Assembly (NCBI GenBank): GCA_019694895.1
Contig: JAIBBA010000023.1
Span: forward strand, 1-32,552
Reading direction: 5' to 3'
Source: Chitinophagales bacterium
GTDB taxonomy: Bacteria > Bacteroidota > Bacteroidia > Chitinophagales > BACL12
Length of the DNA stretch: 32,552 nucleotides
Part shown: positions 15,138-22,761 of the stretch, in pieces
How the letters are laid out: each line of letters begins with the position of its first letter
Numbering within the stretch: position 1 is the first letter of the stretch
Translations under genes and position numbers: made by a program
The notes under the pieces: generated by a model
Databases searched by the model: none
What the model was told of the DNA's origin: nothing
Seen by the model: only the letters and a program-made list of their open reading frames with translations

Positions 15138-16206
15138 CCCCATTTAATAGCGACCCGAAAATGTGAGCGATTACATCAACAGTCCATCCGTTTCCGAGCA
15201 TTTTATAGCGTTGAGTATCTGAAACACAATCGGTATAATTATCAGGTACGGTTTGTAATCTTTCGCATTCTTTCGGTGTTAATTTTCTCCACCCTATTAT
15301 TTCAGTCAATACTTTTGGTGCGTGGTTAGCAGTAATCGTATAACTTTTTGTATCAGGGTAGTGTATTGTTCCAATTTCAGAAATACCGCTTTTGCGTTCA
15401 TCGTTTCGGTGCGGTCTTATTCCTCTATCTGTAATGCTAAGTCCTTTTATTCGTGGGTTTTCGCTACTCATTTTAACCAATAACCCAGCCTTGTTTCTTT
15501 TAATCATACTCTTTGCGTTTTCTTTGTAAATCGTTGCAAGTATGGTTTGGCTTTTATCTTTAATTGGTTCGCCAATTTCAATAATATCTTTCAGTAAAAT
15601 TCCTTTATCTGTTGGCAGTTCTGTTATTGGTATATTTGTCCAATATAATCGCTCTCTACTTTGAGCCGAAACAAGTTCAGAGTTTATCAAAATTGGTTTT
15701 ACACCCAATATTTCAGAAATAATGTTTTGGTGTTCAGCTTTCATTTTTACATTTTCAAGCATCCAGTATTTAGGTTGTGTTTCATTTTTCAACCTCACAA
15801 ATTCAAAAAACAATTTGCTTCGTGGGTCTTCAAAGTTCAGCCCTTTGCCAGCAAAACTAAATCCTTGGCATGGGCTTCCACCTATAAGCAAATCTATTTT
15901 AGTAATAAAACTACCACCGTTTTTTAATGGGTTATCGTTTTGGTGGTGAAATAATGCCCCATCTTCATATTGTATTCCACAAACATCGCCCAGTTGTATT
16001 GTTTTCGGGTAGTTGTTTTGCGTTACCTTTATTGCGTGTTTATCAACCTCGCTCGCAAAGTAATTATCGTATTCAATACCTACTCTATTTAATGCAATTT
16101 GACCACACGACATGCCATCGAAAAGCGATAAAACAGAAGAAAAACGGGGCATAACACCGTGTATAAAACATGGTGGGTTTTCTGCGTTATTTAAAGTTTC
16201 GTTCAT
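15133..16206 (-). CDS. C5-cytosine DNA methyltransferase (357 aa)
   Basis: Dcm-type enzyme. It has 'VLSLFDGMSCGQIAL' at 25-39 (motif I), 'GGSPCQGFSFAGK' near 109-121 with catalytic Cys113 (motif IV), 'MLENVK' (motif VI), 'QSRERLYWTNIP' (motif VIII), 'LTPKECERLQTVPDNYT' (motif IX) and 'MLGNGWTVDVIAHIF' (motif X). The enzyme proper begins around M19-P20. The first 18 residues, ending 'IHGV', are encoded by site C, and the stop codon lies in the GGGGCATAAC core. A second, similar cassette is at 24462-25577; the two differ mainly between motifs VIII and IX, where target recognition lies. Confidence 0.93.
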   Translation of the reverse strand: MNETLNNAENPPCFIHGVMPRFSSVLSLFDGMSCGQIALNRVGIEYDNYFASEVDKHAIKVTQNNYPKTIQLGDVCGIQYEDGALFHHQNDNPLKNGGSFITKIDLLIGGSPCQGFSFAGKGLNFEDPRSKLFFEFVRLKNETQPKYWMLENVKMKAEHQNIISEILGVKPILINSELVSAQSRERLYWTNIPITELPTDKGILLKDIIEIGEPIKDKSQTILATIYKENAKSMIKRNKAGLLVKMSSENPRIKGLSITDRGIRPHRNDERKSGISEIGTIHYPDTKSYTITANHAPKVLTEIIGWRKLTPKECERLQTVPDNYTDCVSDTQRYKMLGNGWTVDVIAHIFGSLLNGA

Positions 16207-16279
16207 TCTATTAAGTTATTTGTAATTTGATAGTTCTGTGGTTTCTATCCCACCACGTTTCATACACAACACGTTAGCC
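16149..16279 (+). repeat. attC-like site C (contains the start of unit 2's gene)
   Basis: GGGGCATAACA...CACGTTAGCC with imperfect arms GTGTATAAAACATGGTGGG / CCCACCACGTTTCATACAC. The ATG at 16206 is in the loop. The left core GGGGCATAAC complements unit 2's start GTTATGCCCC. Confidence 0.82.
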
Positions 16280-17047
16280 GCAATACTCGGACACCCTCCG
16301 AACTGCGACATTAAAATATTTTTCATCCTTCTCTATTCCTATAAAGTGGCGACCCGTTTTTTTACAAGCGATACCCGTTGAACCTAACCCCATAAAAGGG
16401 TCTAATACAATTTCATTTTCATTTGTAGAATTTTCAATTAGCAATTGCATAAGTTCAAATGGCTTTTCGCTTGGGTGTACTTTGTTCCTAATACCATCAA
16501 TATTTATTAGTGCTTTTGTCCCAATTTTATTAATATATTTCGCCTTACCCTTTCTAAACATAACTATAAACTCTATGTTCTTAAAATAATATTGCGTTGG
16601 AGTGTGCATCCCTTTTGCCCATACTAAAATATTTTGTTGCTTAAATCCAGATTTTATCCCTTCTTCAATTACAGTTTTTAAGTGTAAATCATTAGTCATA
16701 CAGTAAAAATGTGTTTGTTGTTTTAGCACTCTGTATATTTCAGGCATCCAATCAGAAAACTTAATTTCGTTTTCCTTAAATATCTTTCCTTTTTTAGCAT
16801 TTCTATTTGATGTATTTTTATCTTCTCTCCAATGCCCATTTATAAACCCAGTCCCTTTGTAATCCCCTGATTTAGTTACAGTATATGGTGGGTCAGTACA
16901 AACTAAATCCACCGAATTATCCGCAATTTTATCCATTTCCACAAGGCAATCACCCTGATAAAATGTACTGCGGCTAACACTGCATTGCTGCAATGGCGGC
17001 TGGACGTTGTTATTCGGCTGTATGTTATCAAATAAACTTTTCTGCAT
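16274..17047 (-). CDS. N6A/N4C DNA methyltransferase, beta class (257 aa)
   Basis: Catalytic motif 'DLVCTDPPYTV' near the N-terminus (DPPY at 52-55) and SAM motif 'LDPFMGLGSTGIACKKTGRHFIGIE' near the C-terminus, the beta-class order. Adenine N6 or cytosine N4 is the target; the sequence alone does not decide. Residues 1-26 (MQKSLFDNIQPNNN...CSVSRS) are encoded by site D, with the core GTTAGC read as Val-Ser. The TAA stop lies in the core at 16273. Cassette unit 3. Confidence 0.9.
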   Translation of the reverse strand: MQKSLFDNIQPNNNVQPPLQQCSVSRSTFYQGDCLVEMDKIADNSVDLVCTDPPYTVTKSGDYKGTGFINGHWREDKNTSNRNAKKGKIFKENEIKFSDWMPEIYRVLKQQTHFYCMTNDLHLKTVIEEGIKSGFKQQNILVWAKGMHTPTQYYFKNIEFIVMFRKGKAKYINKIGTKALINIDGIRNKVHPSEKPFELMQLLIENSTNENEIVLDPFMGLGSTGIACKKTGRHFIGIEKDEKYFNVAVRRVSEYCG

Positions 17048-17103
17048 GTATTCAACTTTAGTTATTAAATGCCGCCACTGGCAGCAATGCTTTCACGTTA
17101 GTG
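16972..17103 (+). repeat. attC-like site D
   Basis: GGCTAACA...CACGTTAGTG with arms GCATTGCTGC-x-TGGCGGC / GCCGCC-x-GCAGCAATGC. The ATG at 17047 is in the loop. The left core TGCGGCTAAC complements unit 3's start GTTAGCCGCA. Confidence 0.85.
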
Positions 17104-17883
17104 GCAATACTCCAAAGCCCTACGAACAGCGACATCGTAATATTGTTTTTCCTTTTCAATTCCTATAAATTGCCGATTTGTTTTAAGGCAAGCTAAACCG
17201 ATTATTCCTGAACCCATTGTGTTATCCAAAACTATATCGCCCTCATTTGTATAGGTTTTGACAAGGTATTCTAATAACTCCAAAGGTTTTTGTGTTGGGT
17301 GTTCTCTTTTTTTATCTTTCTTAAAGGTAATTATGGATATTGGATTTTTCTCATCATAAACTCTTTCTTTTTTATCAAATGTAGTATCGTTTAAAAAATC
17401 ACTTTTTACTGCATATCCTTTTATTGGTTTTTCCCTTTTTGTTTTTTGTGGGTTAAATTTTAAATAACCTCCTTTTGGTGTATATGTCATTTTCCCTTTT
17501 GAGAAAACTAAAATCAATTCGTGTTGCATCATTGGTCTATAATTTGCCATTGTAAATCCTGTAGGTATTACTTTATCCCAAACAAACTCATATCTAAATA
17601 GTTTTGGATTGCTCATTACTAAAGCACTTGCAAAAGGGTTTGATGCAAATAATAAAATACAACCATTATCTTTTATTATTCGCTCATATTGCTCCCAAAG
17701 TCTGTCAAATGGTAAAACACTATCCCATTTACAAGCAGTTGTCCCATAAGGCAAATCGCAAATAATAGCATCAATTGATTTATCCTCAATAAAAGGAAAA
17801 ACATCGAAGCAATCAGCATTCACAAAAGTACTGCCACTAACACGGGTTTGGCAAAATGGCTGTTCAGTAATTCTATCAATCAT
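17098..17883 (-). CDS. DNA methyltransferase with DLPYG motif (261 aa)
   Basis: Catalytic motif 'ICDLPYGTTACKWD' (DLPY at 43-46) and C-terminal SAM motif 'LDNTMGSGIIGLACLKTNRQFIGIEKEKQYYDVAVRR'. The DLPYGTT form is a known variant of the N6A/N4C family in phages and type II systems. In the SAM motif the usual GSGTT is GSGII. The N-terminal 18 residues (MIDRITEQPFCQTRVSGS) come from site E. The enzyme at 26067-26861 has the same N-terminus and C-terminus but a different middle. The stop TAA lies in the TGCCACTAAC core. Unit 4. Confidence 0.9.
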   Translation of the reverse strand: MIDRITEQPFCQTRVSGSTFVNADCFDVFPFIEDKSIDAIICDLPYGTTACKWDSVLPFDRLWEQYERIIKDNGCILLFASNPFASALVMSNPKLFRYEFVWDKVIPTGFTMANYRPMMQHELILVFSKGKMTYTPKGGYLKFNPQKTKREKPIKGYAVKSDFLNDTTFDKKERVYDEKNPISIITFKKDKKREHPTQKPLELLEYLVKTYTNEGDIVLDNTMGSGIIGLACLKTNRQFIGIEKEKQYYDVAVRRALEYCH

Positions 17884-17960
17884 TCGTTTTTAATTATTAA
17901 GTTTTGTATTCCAATTTAGCTTCGGGTTCAGCCACTTCGCCAAGCCCGAAAACGTTACCA
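17835..17960 (+). repeat. attC-like site E
   Basis: CACTAACA-CGGGTTTGGC-x-TGGCTG...CAGCCA-x-GCCAAGCCCG-AAAACGTTACC. The ATG at 17883 is in the loop. Nearly the same stem recurs as site P behind the paralogous gene, so the stem travels with this cassette. Confidence 0.85.
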
Positions 17961-17966
17961 GCAATG

Positions 17967-18728
17967 TTAAGACCGTGCATTATTCAACCTTTGGAGCGTT
18001 ATTTCAACTGCTCGTGGGTTAATATCACAGCCAATAAAATTACGGTTTAAATCTTTGCATACTTCGGCAGTTGTTCCTGAACCAAGATAAAAATCAGCCA
18101 CTAAATCGCCTTCGTTTGAGCTTGCATTGATTATCCGTTCTATTAATGCTTTTGGTTTTTGGGTATTATATTTAACCCCATTTTTTAGGAAATTAATATC
18201 AGTCCACACGTCTTGAACCAAATATGTACTTCCGTTCAAATAATCTGCTTTATCATTATTGAATCCTGCTTTTGTCTTACTTCTGTTTATTGTATTTGTG
18301 GCGTATTCTTTTCTTAATGATTTATGCTCGTGGTTAAATTTATAATATGTAGATTTGCTGTAAAATAAAATACAATCGTGTTTTTTAGGGTATCTATTTT
18401 TTGTGTTTGACATTGAGTTATAATACCACGAAATTTCATTTAGGAATCTATCATATCCAAAAATGTCGTCCATAATCAAACGAACCCAATGGTTTATCCT
18501 CGTATCCATTTGCAAATAAATACTGCCTGTATCTTTTAAAATGCGGTGCATATCTTTTATTCGTGGTATGTAGTGCGCTTCAATTTCACTTCGTATCGGT
18601 TTTAAATCTTGATAGTCTGCAAATTTCCTTCCAGTACCATAAAGAATATCACAGTAAATTAAATCTACCGTTCCACTTTCAATTTTCGACATTAACTCTA
18701 AGTTGTCGCAACATTCAATTTGTATCAT
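17967..18728 (-). CDS. DNA methyltransferase with DILYG motif (253 aa)
   Basis: Motif 'VDLIYCDILYGTG' (DILY at 27-30) stands where DPPY is expected, followed by 'GSIYLQMDTRINHWVRLIMDDIFG'. The C-terminal SAM motif is 'DFYLGSGTTAEVCKDLNRNFIGCDINPRAVEITL'. The architecture is that of the N6A/N4C family close to type III Mod proteins. It lacks the 30-residue N-terminal extension of its relatives at 20936 and 21832. Its cassette ends do not match (start GTTACCAGC, end GCGCATAAC), unlike its neighbours, so unit 5 may be a recombinant. Confidence 0.85.
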   Translation of the reverse strand: MIQIECCDNLELMSKIESGTVDLIYCDILYGTGRKFADYQDLKPIRSEIEAHYIPRIKDMHRILKDTGSIYLQMDTRINHWVRLIMDDIFGYDRFLNEISWYYNSMSNTKNRYPKKHDCILFYSKSTYYKFNHEHKSLRKEYATNTINRSKTKAGFNNDKADYLNGSTYLVQDVWTDINFLKNGVKYNTQKPKALIERIINASSNEGDLVADFYLGSGTTAEVCKDLNRNFIGCDINPRAVEITLQRLNNARS

Positions 18729-18767
18729 ATAATTTTATTTTAAGAATTTAATAAAGAAAGGCAAGCG

Positions 18768-18822
18768 CATAACACTGTGTATGTGCCATGAAATACACGG
18801 CACATACACTTGTCGTTATAAG
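18768..18822 (+). repeat. attC-like site F
   Basis: CATAACACT-GTGTATGTGCC-(11-base loop)-GGCACATACAC-TTGTCGTTATAAG: 11-bp perfect arms. A compact site of about 53 bases, close to the smallest classical attC sites. Confidence 0.85.
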
Positions 18823-18922
18823 CAAATGGCGGGACGATGAGCAACTTCGTCAACATCTACTCTCTCACAGAGAAGCTACCTCTCCGTCTAAGTATTTGCT
18901 GCTTCCGCCATCAGCTTATAAC
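18815..18922 (+). other. Non-coding cassette (unit 6)
   Basis: A 108-base unit between GTTATAAGC and GCTTATAAC cores. The ends extend into complementary arms (CAAATGGCGGGACG... / ...CGCCATCAGC), and the centre holds a CTCTCACAGAGAAGCTACCTCTC hairpin region, so the whole unit can fold. No plausible protein. It may encode a structured RNA or be a remnant cassette. Confidence 0.55.
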
Positions 18923-18965
18923 AGGGGCTATAAGAAATAAAACCCCTGCCAACGCTATGTTATTC
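18914..18965 (+). repeat. attC-like site G
   Basis: GCTTATAACA-GGGG...CCCC-TGCCAACGCTATGTTATTC, short arms. The left core complements unit 6's start. A second, identical copy is at 25751-25802. Confidence 0.65.
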
Positions 18966-19142
18966 AAAATATCTCTCAACATCTTTTGCATTAATGTCAA
19001 AAGGAACATGTTTGCCAAAATCTCCTGTCGCTTTAGTAACAGTTAAAATTCCGTTTCCATTTTTGTAAAGTTTTTTAACTTTAGCTGTGTATCCTGCCGT
19101 TTTATGCTTTACGACTGAACCTACTTTGATTTTTTTTGCCAT
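18960..19142 (-). CDS. Small basic protein, SH3/KOW-like (60 aa), copy 1
   Basis: I chose the start MAKKIKVGSVVKHKTAGYTA because it follows an A-rich leader and a good promoter; a longer frame opens 25 codons upstream but runs through the promoter. The pattern 'KVGSVVKHKTAGYTAKVKKL' recalls small beta-barrel (KOW/SH3-like) nucleic-acid-binding proteins; this is tentative. The stop TAA lies in the GAATAAC core. The same gene is repeated at 25797-25979. Confidence 0.6.
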   Translation of the reverse strand: MAKKIKVGSVVKHKTAGYTAKVKKLYKNGNGILTVTKATGDFGKHVPFDINAKDVERYFE

Positions 19143-19172
19143 TGTTTTTGTTTTTAAATTGTTTATGTTATG

Positions 19173-19180
19173 CAAATTTA
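19173..19180 (-). promoter_or_regulatory. -7 promoter box TAAATTTG inside unit 7
   Basis: Minus strand TAAATTTG matches TAnnTTTG, 31 bases before the ATG at 19142. It occurs again in the second copy (26010-26017). Transcription from it would continue leftward into units 6, 5 and 4. Confidence 0.5.
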
Positions 19181-19229
19181 CAAAATCCACCGCACGAAAA
19201 GGGATTTTACTTCTCATAGCCCCGAACCG

Positions 19230-19484
19230 TTATAAGCCATTTTTCCAACCGTTCTCTTTATCCCATAAAATTATACTACCACGTTTTATACTTTCCTTAA
19301 TCAAAGTTTTATCTGGATTGGAACAAGTGCATTTATAGGTATGTCCACAGTAGCATAATTTTTCTCCATACTCGTCTTTAGATTTTTCTCTCATTTCAAT
19401 CCAAGTTTTGTATGGAAATAAAAAACGGCTTATAACAGCGTATATACGCAATGCTTTCAGTTTTTCAATCAAATTTTTTATCAT
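19230..19484 (-). CDS. Small Cys-rich protein (84 aa)
   Basis: Contains 'LCYCGHTYKCTCSNPD' (about residues 43-58), a compact Cys/His cluster that could bind zinc. The N-terminal helix 'NLIEKLKALRIYAVISRF' is partly encoded by an arm of site I ('RIYAV' from the GCGTATATACGC arm). The stop TAA is in the GGCTTATAAC core. After this core there is no stem: the next unit begins directly at GTTCGGGG, so the separating site is lost or degenerate. Unit 8; function unknown. Confidence 0.55.
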   Translation of the reverse strand: MIKNLIEKLKALRIYAVISRFLFPYKTWIEMREKSKDEYGEKLCYCGHTYKCTCSNPDKTLIKESIKRGSIILWDKENGWKNGL

Positions 19485-19552
19485 AATTTCAATTTTTGTG
19501 TTTCAAATAAAGTTTTCGGTTGCACTGCGTATATACGCAAAACGTTATAGGC
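19427..19552 (+). repeat. attC-like site I
   Basis: GGCTTATAACA-GCGTATATACGC-AATGC...GCACT-GCGTATATACGC-AAAACGTTATAGGC. Each arm is itself a palindrome. The ATG at 19484 is in the loop. The left core complements unit 8's start GTTATAAGCC. Confidence 0.85.
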
Positions 19553-19637
19553 AAGCGGGCGGACGTGCTTCGATTGAAGTTCAGGATAGAAAAAAGTATT
19601 AAAAATTTTCCCTCCCTCTTTGTCTGCTCCGCAGCCA

Positions 19638-20738
19638 TTATATTTTTGATAGCCATTGTTCATATACTTGCTTTGCGATTTGTGCTGTCATTACTGGCGG
19701 AACGCTCATTCCGATTAAATACCCATATTTTTGCTCTTTAAAATCATAGTCTAATGGATAGCTGCCAGCCATTGAATACTCACTTTTATTTAAAATCCTT
19801 TGCGATTTGTTATAAAATATTCCTATACCGCTGTTTGGTCTAAACATTCCAATTATTGTTGGGCAAACCTCGTTATCGCTTATTTTATAACCACCAAAAT
19901 AACTCCCTTTTGCATATTCTGAAAAACTTGTACCTTCTTTTGTATTTAGCCATAATTCTTTTGCTTTTTCACTTGTTATAGTATTACTAAAATCTGTCTT
20001 ATCTTCTATTTCTTTAAATTTTATTTCAGGCTCATTAAATTCCAATTTTATTTCGGGCAAAATATCAAACAAGTTCATTTGCTTTAAAAAAGGCTTTGCC
20101 AAATCTTTACGCAATGCAATAAAAAAAACACGTTCACGTCTTTGCGGTACGCCCATTTTTGAAGCATCTAAAAGCCAATGTTGGCAGTAATAACCAGCCA
20201 AATCAAACTCACGGTATATTTGCCTTACATAGGCTTTCGCTTCGCCAAGTAACAAACCTTTTACATTTTCAGCAACCACAACTTTAGGTTGTAATTTCTT
20301 TGCCAAATCAATAAAATCAAAAAATAATGTATCTAAAACCTGTTCAGCTTGTCCTTCTCTAAATACTTTTTCTTTGCCCCAGTCCTTTTCTCTATTCCCA
20401 GCCATTGAAAAGCTACTGCAAGGCGGTGAACCATCCAAAATATCTAAATTGTATAATTCATCAGGCAAATCAGTTCGTAGTTTAAATGTCTGTATAGGCT
20501 CTAAATAAGCATATTTTGGATTGTGGTTAGCTTTGTATGCTTCAATCATTTTAGGGTCAATCTCATTGCATCCTAACACATCAAATCCAGCTAATTTATA
20601 GCCCATAGTTGAACCACCACCACAAGCAAAGCAACTAAATACTTTACCTTTGTCTTTAGTAAATACCGCATCCTTTAAAGTCCATTTGTAAGGGAAGTTA
20701 TGTTTGGTTTTTAAAAAACCATTTTCGCCATCGCTCAT
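19638..20738 (-). CDS. C5-cytosine DNA methyltransferase, second type (366 aa)
   Basis: Motif I 'VFSCFACGGGSTMGYKLAG' (33-51), motif IV 'DGSPPCSSFSMAG' with catalytic Cys107, motif VI 'VVAENVKGLLLG', motif VIII 'GVPQRRERVFFIAL', and motif X 'YLIGMSVPPVMTAQIA'. It is a full-length Dcm-type enzyme from a different subgroup than the two at 15133 and 24462. The ATG lies outside the attC-like site J, and a 94-base trailer separates the stop from the next core. Unit 9; no cognate nuclease adjacent. Confidence 0.93.
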   Translation of the reverse strand: MSDGENGFLKTKHNFPYKWTLKDAVFTKDKGKVFSCFACGGGSTMGYKLAGFDVLGCNEIDPKMIEAYKANHNPKYAYLEPIQTFKLRTDLPDELYNLDILDGSPPCSSFSMAGNREKDWGKEKVFREGQAEQVLDTLFFDFIDLAKKLQPKVVVAENVKGLLLGEAKAYVRQIYREFDLAGYYCQHWLLDASKMGVPQRRERVFFIALRKDLAKPFLKQMNLFDILPEIKLEFNEPEIKFKEIEDKTDFSNTITSEKAKELWLNTKEGTSFSEYAKGSYFGGYKISDNEVCPTIIGMFRPNSGIGIFYNKSQRILNKSEYSMAGSYPLDYDFKEQKYGYLIGMSVPPVMTAQIAKQVYEQWLSKI

Positions 20739-20795
20739 TTTTAATACTTTTTTCTTTAGTTATTCGATATAACTTTTGTGTTGAAAATCCCGCCA

Positions 20796-20931
20796 GCCTA
20801 TAACACGTGTTTTGTGCTATGTGGGCGGACGTGGTAAATTCAGCGTTTGTGCCTTTTGTCAGCTTTAGTGCAATGTTAAAAGTGTAGTGCATTAAATCCC
20901 ACACAGCACAAAGCACCTGAACGTTACCAGC
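20796..20931 (+). repeat. attC-like site J
   Basis: GCCTATAACAC-GTGTTTTGTGCTATGTGGG...CCCACACAGCACAAAGCAC-CTGAACGTTACCAG, 136 bases. The left core complements unit 9's start GTTATAGGC. Confidence 0.85.
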
Positions 20932-20935
20932 AATG

Positions 20936-21763
20936 TTAAGACCGTGCATTATTCAACCTTTTGAGCGTAATTTCAACAGCTCTTGGATTAATATCACAGC
21001 CAATAAAATTGCGGTTTAAATCTTTGCATACTTCGGCAGTCGTTCCACTGCCTAAATAAAAGTCTGCAACCAAATCGCCTTCATTGCTACTTGCTTTTAT
21101 AATTCGTTCAATCAGTGCTTTTGGTTTTTGAGTTGCATAACCTACACTTTCTCTTGTAAATTGGTTGTTTACTAAATAACAATCGTCCCATACATCATTT
21201 GGTATCTTGCCTTTGTCTTTTAATTCGCCTTGTGTAAAACCACTTTTTGCACGTTTATATCGTTTCTTTGTAGCTTCCGTATGTTCTATTCTAACATCAT
21301 CAGCGTTAAATGTATAATCGTTTGATTTGTTATAAAACAGAATATTGTCGTGTTTTTCTTTAAATGATTTTGTATCATTTTTCATTGTTCGGTAATGCCA
21401 TATAATTTCATTTCTAAAATTACCATATCCAAATATATCATCCATCATACAACGAACCCAATGCACTATTCTATAATCCATTTGCAAATAGATACTCCCT
21501 GTAATTTTTAAAACACGGTGCATCTCTTTCAATCTTGGTAAATAATGTGCTTCTATTATTTCACGCATTGGATATAAATCTTTATAATCCATAAAATCCT
21601 TTCCAGTTCCGTAAAGTATATCACAATAAATTAAGTCTATTGTATTACTTTCAATGGTTTTCATTAGTTCCAAATTATCAGAACAAAAACACTGCTGGTA
21701 ACACTCGCTATAAGTAATGGCGGGTTTCGTGTTGTTATTATCGTTTGTGCTTTCTATTGTCAT
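20936..21763 (-). CDS. DNA methyltransferase with DILYG motif (275 aa)
   Basis: I place the start at the ATG (MTIESTNDNNNTK) rather than an upstream GTG. 'DLIYCDILYGTGKDF' has DILY at 48-51; the SAM motif near the C-terminus is 'DFYLGSGTTAEVC'. The N-terminal 24 or so residues come from site K (core GTTACC within 'CYQQC'). It is nearly the same as the next gene (21832-22692) at both ends but different in the middle, where target recognition is expected. Unit 10. Confidence 0.88.
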   Translation of the reverse strand: MTIESTNDNNNTKPAITYSECYQQCFCSDNLELMKTIESNTIDLIYCDILYGTGKDFMDYKDLYPMREIIEAHYLPRLKEMHRVLKITGSIYLQMDYRIVHWVRCMMDDIFGYGNFRNEIIWHYRTMKNDTKSFKEKHDNILFYNKSNDYTFNADDVRIEHTEATKKRYKRAKSGFTQGELKDKGKIPNDVWDDCYLVNNQFTRESVGYATQKPKALIERIIKASSNEGDLVADFYLGSGTTAEVCKDLNRNFIGCDINPRAVEITLKRLNNARS

Positions 21764-21827
21764 TTGTTGTATTTTGATAGTGAGTAGTTCCAAAACCGCC
21801 ACTACTCATAGCGGAAACGTTACCAGC
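21694..21827 (+). repeat. attC-like site K
   Basis: GCTGGTAACACT-CGCTATAAGTAATGGCGG...CCGCCACTACTCATAGCG-GAAACGTTACCAGC. Almost identical to site L; both flanks match here. The ATG at 21763 is in the loop. Confidence 0.87.
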
Positions 21828-21831
21828 AACG

Positions 21832-22692
21832 TTAAGACCGTGCATTATTCAACCTTTTGAGCGTAATTTCAACTGCTCGTGGATTAATATCACAGCCAAT
21901 AAAATTGCGGTTTAAATCTTTGCATACTTCGGCAGTCGTTCCACTACCTAAATAAAAGTCTGCAACTAAATCATTTTCGTTTGAACTTGCTTTTATTATT
22001 CGTTCAATCAATGCTTTAGGCTTTTGTGATGTAAAATCATACCTTTCGTTAGATATTGGACTTAATTGAGGAATATCCCAAACATCATTCATTTTTACGC
22101 CATTTTTATTAGCATGAATTTTATATGGATGAGTGTTTTTACCTCTCTTCCAGTAAAAATAAGTTCCATTTATTTCATCGTATTCCCATTTATGGTTTTT
22201 TAATGTGGTTGGTTGATATGGTTGAAAAAGTTGATGAAATGTATAATTCTCGCTTTTTGAATATCTTAAAATATTATCGTGCATAGTTTGAAAGTTTCTG
22301 CATATACCCGTATATCTTTTATAGCTCCATATTATTTCATTCCGAAAGTTATTATATCCGAAAACATCATCCATAATACAACGCAACCAATGAACAATTC
22401 TGTAATCCATTTGCAAATAGATACTCCCTGTAATTTTTAAAACACGGTGCATCTCTTTCAATCTTGGTAAATAATGTGCTTCTATTTCACTTCGTATTGG
22501 TTTTAAGTCTTGGTAATCTCCAAAGTTCCTACCAGTTCCATAAAGTATATCACAATAAATTAAGTCTATTGTATTGCTTTCAATTGTTTTCATTAGTTCC
22601 AAATTATCAGAACAAAAACACTGCTGGTAACACTCGCTATAAGTAATGGCGGGTTTCGTGTTGTTATTATCGTTTGTGCTTTCTATTGTCAT
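21832..22692 (-). CDS. DNA methyltransferase with DILYG motif (286 aa)
   Basis: Sister of the 20936-21763 enzyme: same first ~50 residues and same C-terminal 'KPKALIERIIKASSNE' to the end, with a different central segment ('YKRYTGICRNFQTMHDNIL...NGVKMNDVWD'). DILY stands in place of DPPY; the SAM motif is 'DFYLGSGTTAEVC'. Inside the shared part short runs also alternate (GKDFMDYKDLYPM versus GRNFGDYQDLKPI), a mosaic that suggests gene conversion. The GRNFGDYQDLKPI version is closer to the unit 5 enzyme. Unit 11. Confidence 0.88.
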   Translation of the reverse strand: MTIESTNDNNNTKPAITYSECYQQCFCSDNLELMKTIESNTIDLIYCDILYGTGRNFGDYQDLKPIRSEIEAHYLPRLKEMHRVLKITGSIYLQMDYRIVHWLRCIMDDVFGYNNFRNEIIWSYKRYTGICRNFQTMHDNILRYSKSENYTFHQLFQPYQPTTLKNHKWEYDEINGTYFYWKRGKNTHPYKIHANKNGVKMNDVWDIPQLSPISNERYDFTSQKPKALIERIIKASSNENDLVADFYLGSGTTAEVCKDLNRNFIGCDINPRAVEITLKRLNNARS

Positions 22693-22756
22693 TTGTTCTA
22701 TTTTGATAGTGAGTAGCTCTAAAACCGCCACTACTCATAGCGGAAACGTTAGCTGC
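22623..22756 (+). repeat. attC-like site L
   Basis: GCTGGTAACACT-CGCTATAAGTAATGGCGG...CCGCCACTACTCATAGCG-GAAACGTTAGCTGC. Same stem as site K with a different right core. The ATG at 22692 is in the loop. Confidence 0.87.
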
Positions 22757-22761
22757 AAGCA

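Larger units (their letters stand above)
18813..19232. repeat. 420-bp duplicated double cassette, copy 1
   Basis: The same sequence occurs at 25650-26069, without a difference that I could see, at an offset of 6837. The borders fall exactly at GTTA cores on both sides. It carries a non-coding unit, site G and the 60-aa gene with its promoter. Confidence 0.9.

Noticed and set aside
18837-19046. Plus-strand 69-aa frame, repeated at 25674-25883
   Set aside because: It spans the non-coding cassette, site G and the antisense of the 60-aa gene; it is repeated only because the whole 420-bp unit is.
20698-20949. 83-aa frame across site J
   Set aside because: Runs through the attC-like arms and overlaps the start of the C5 methyltransferase; no ribosome site of its own.
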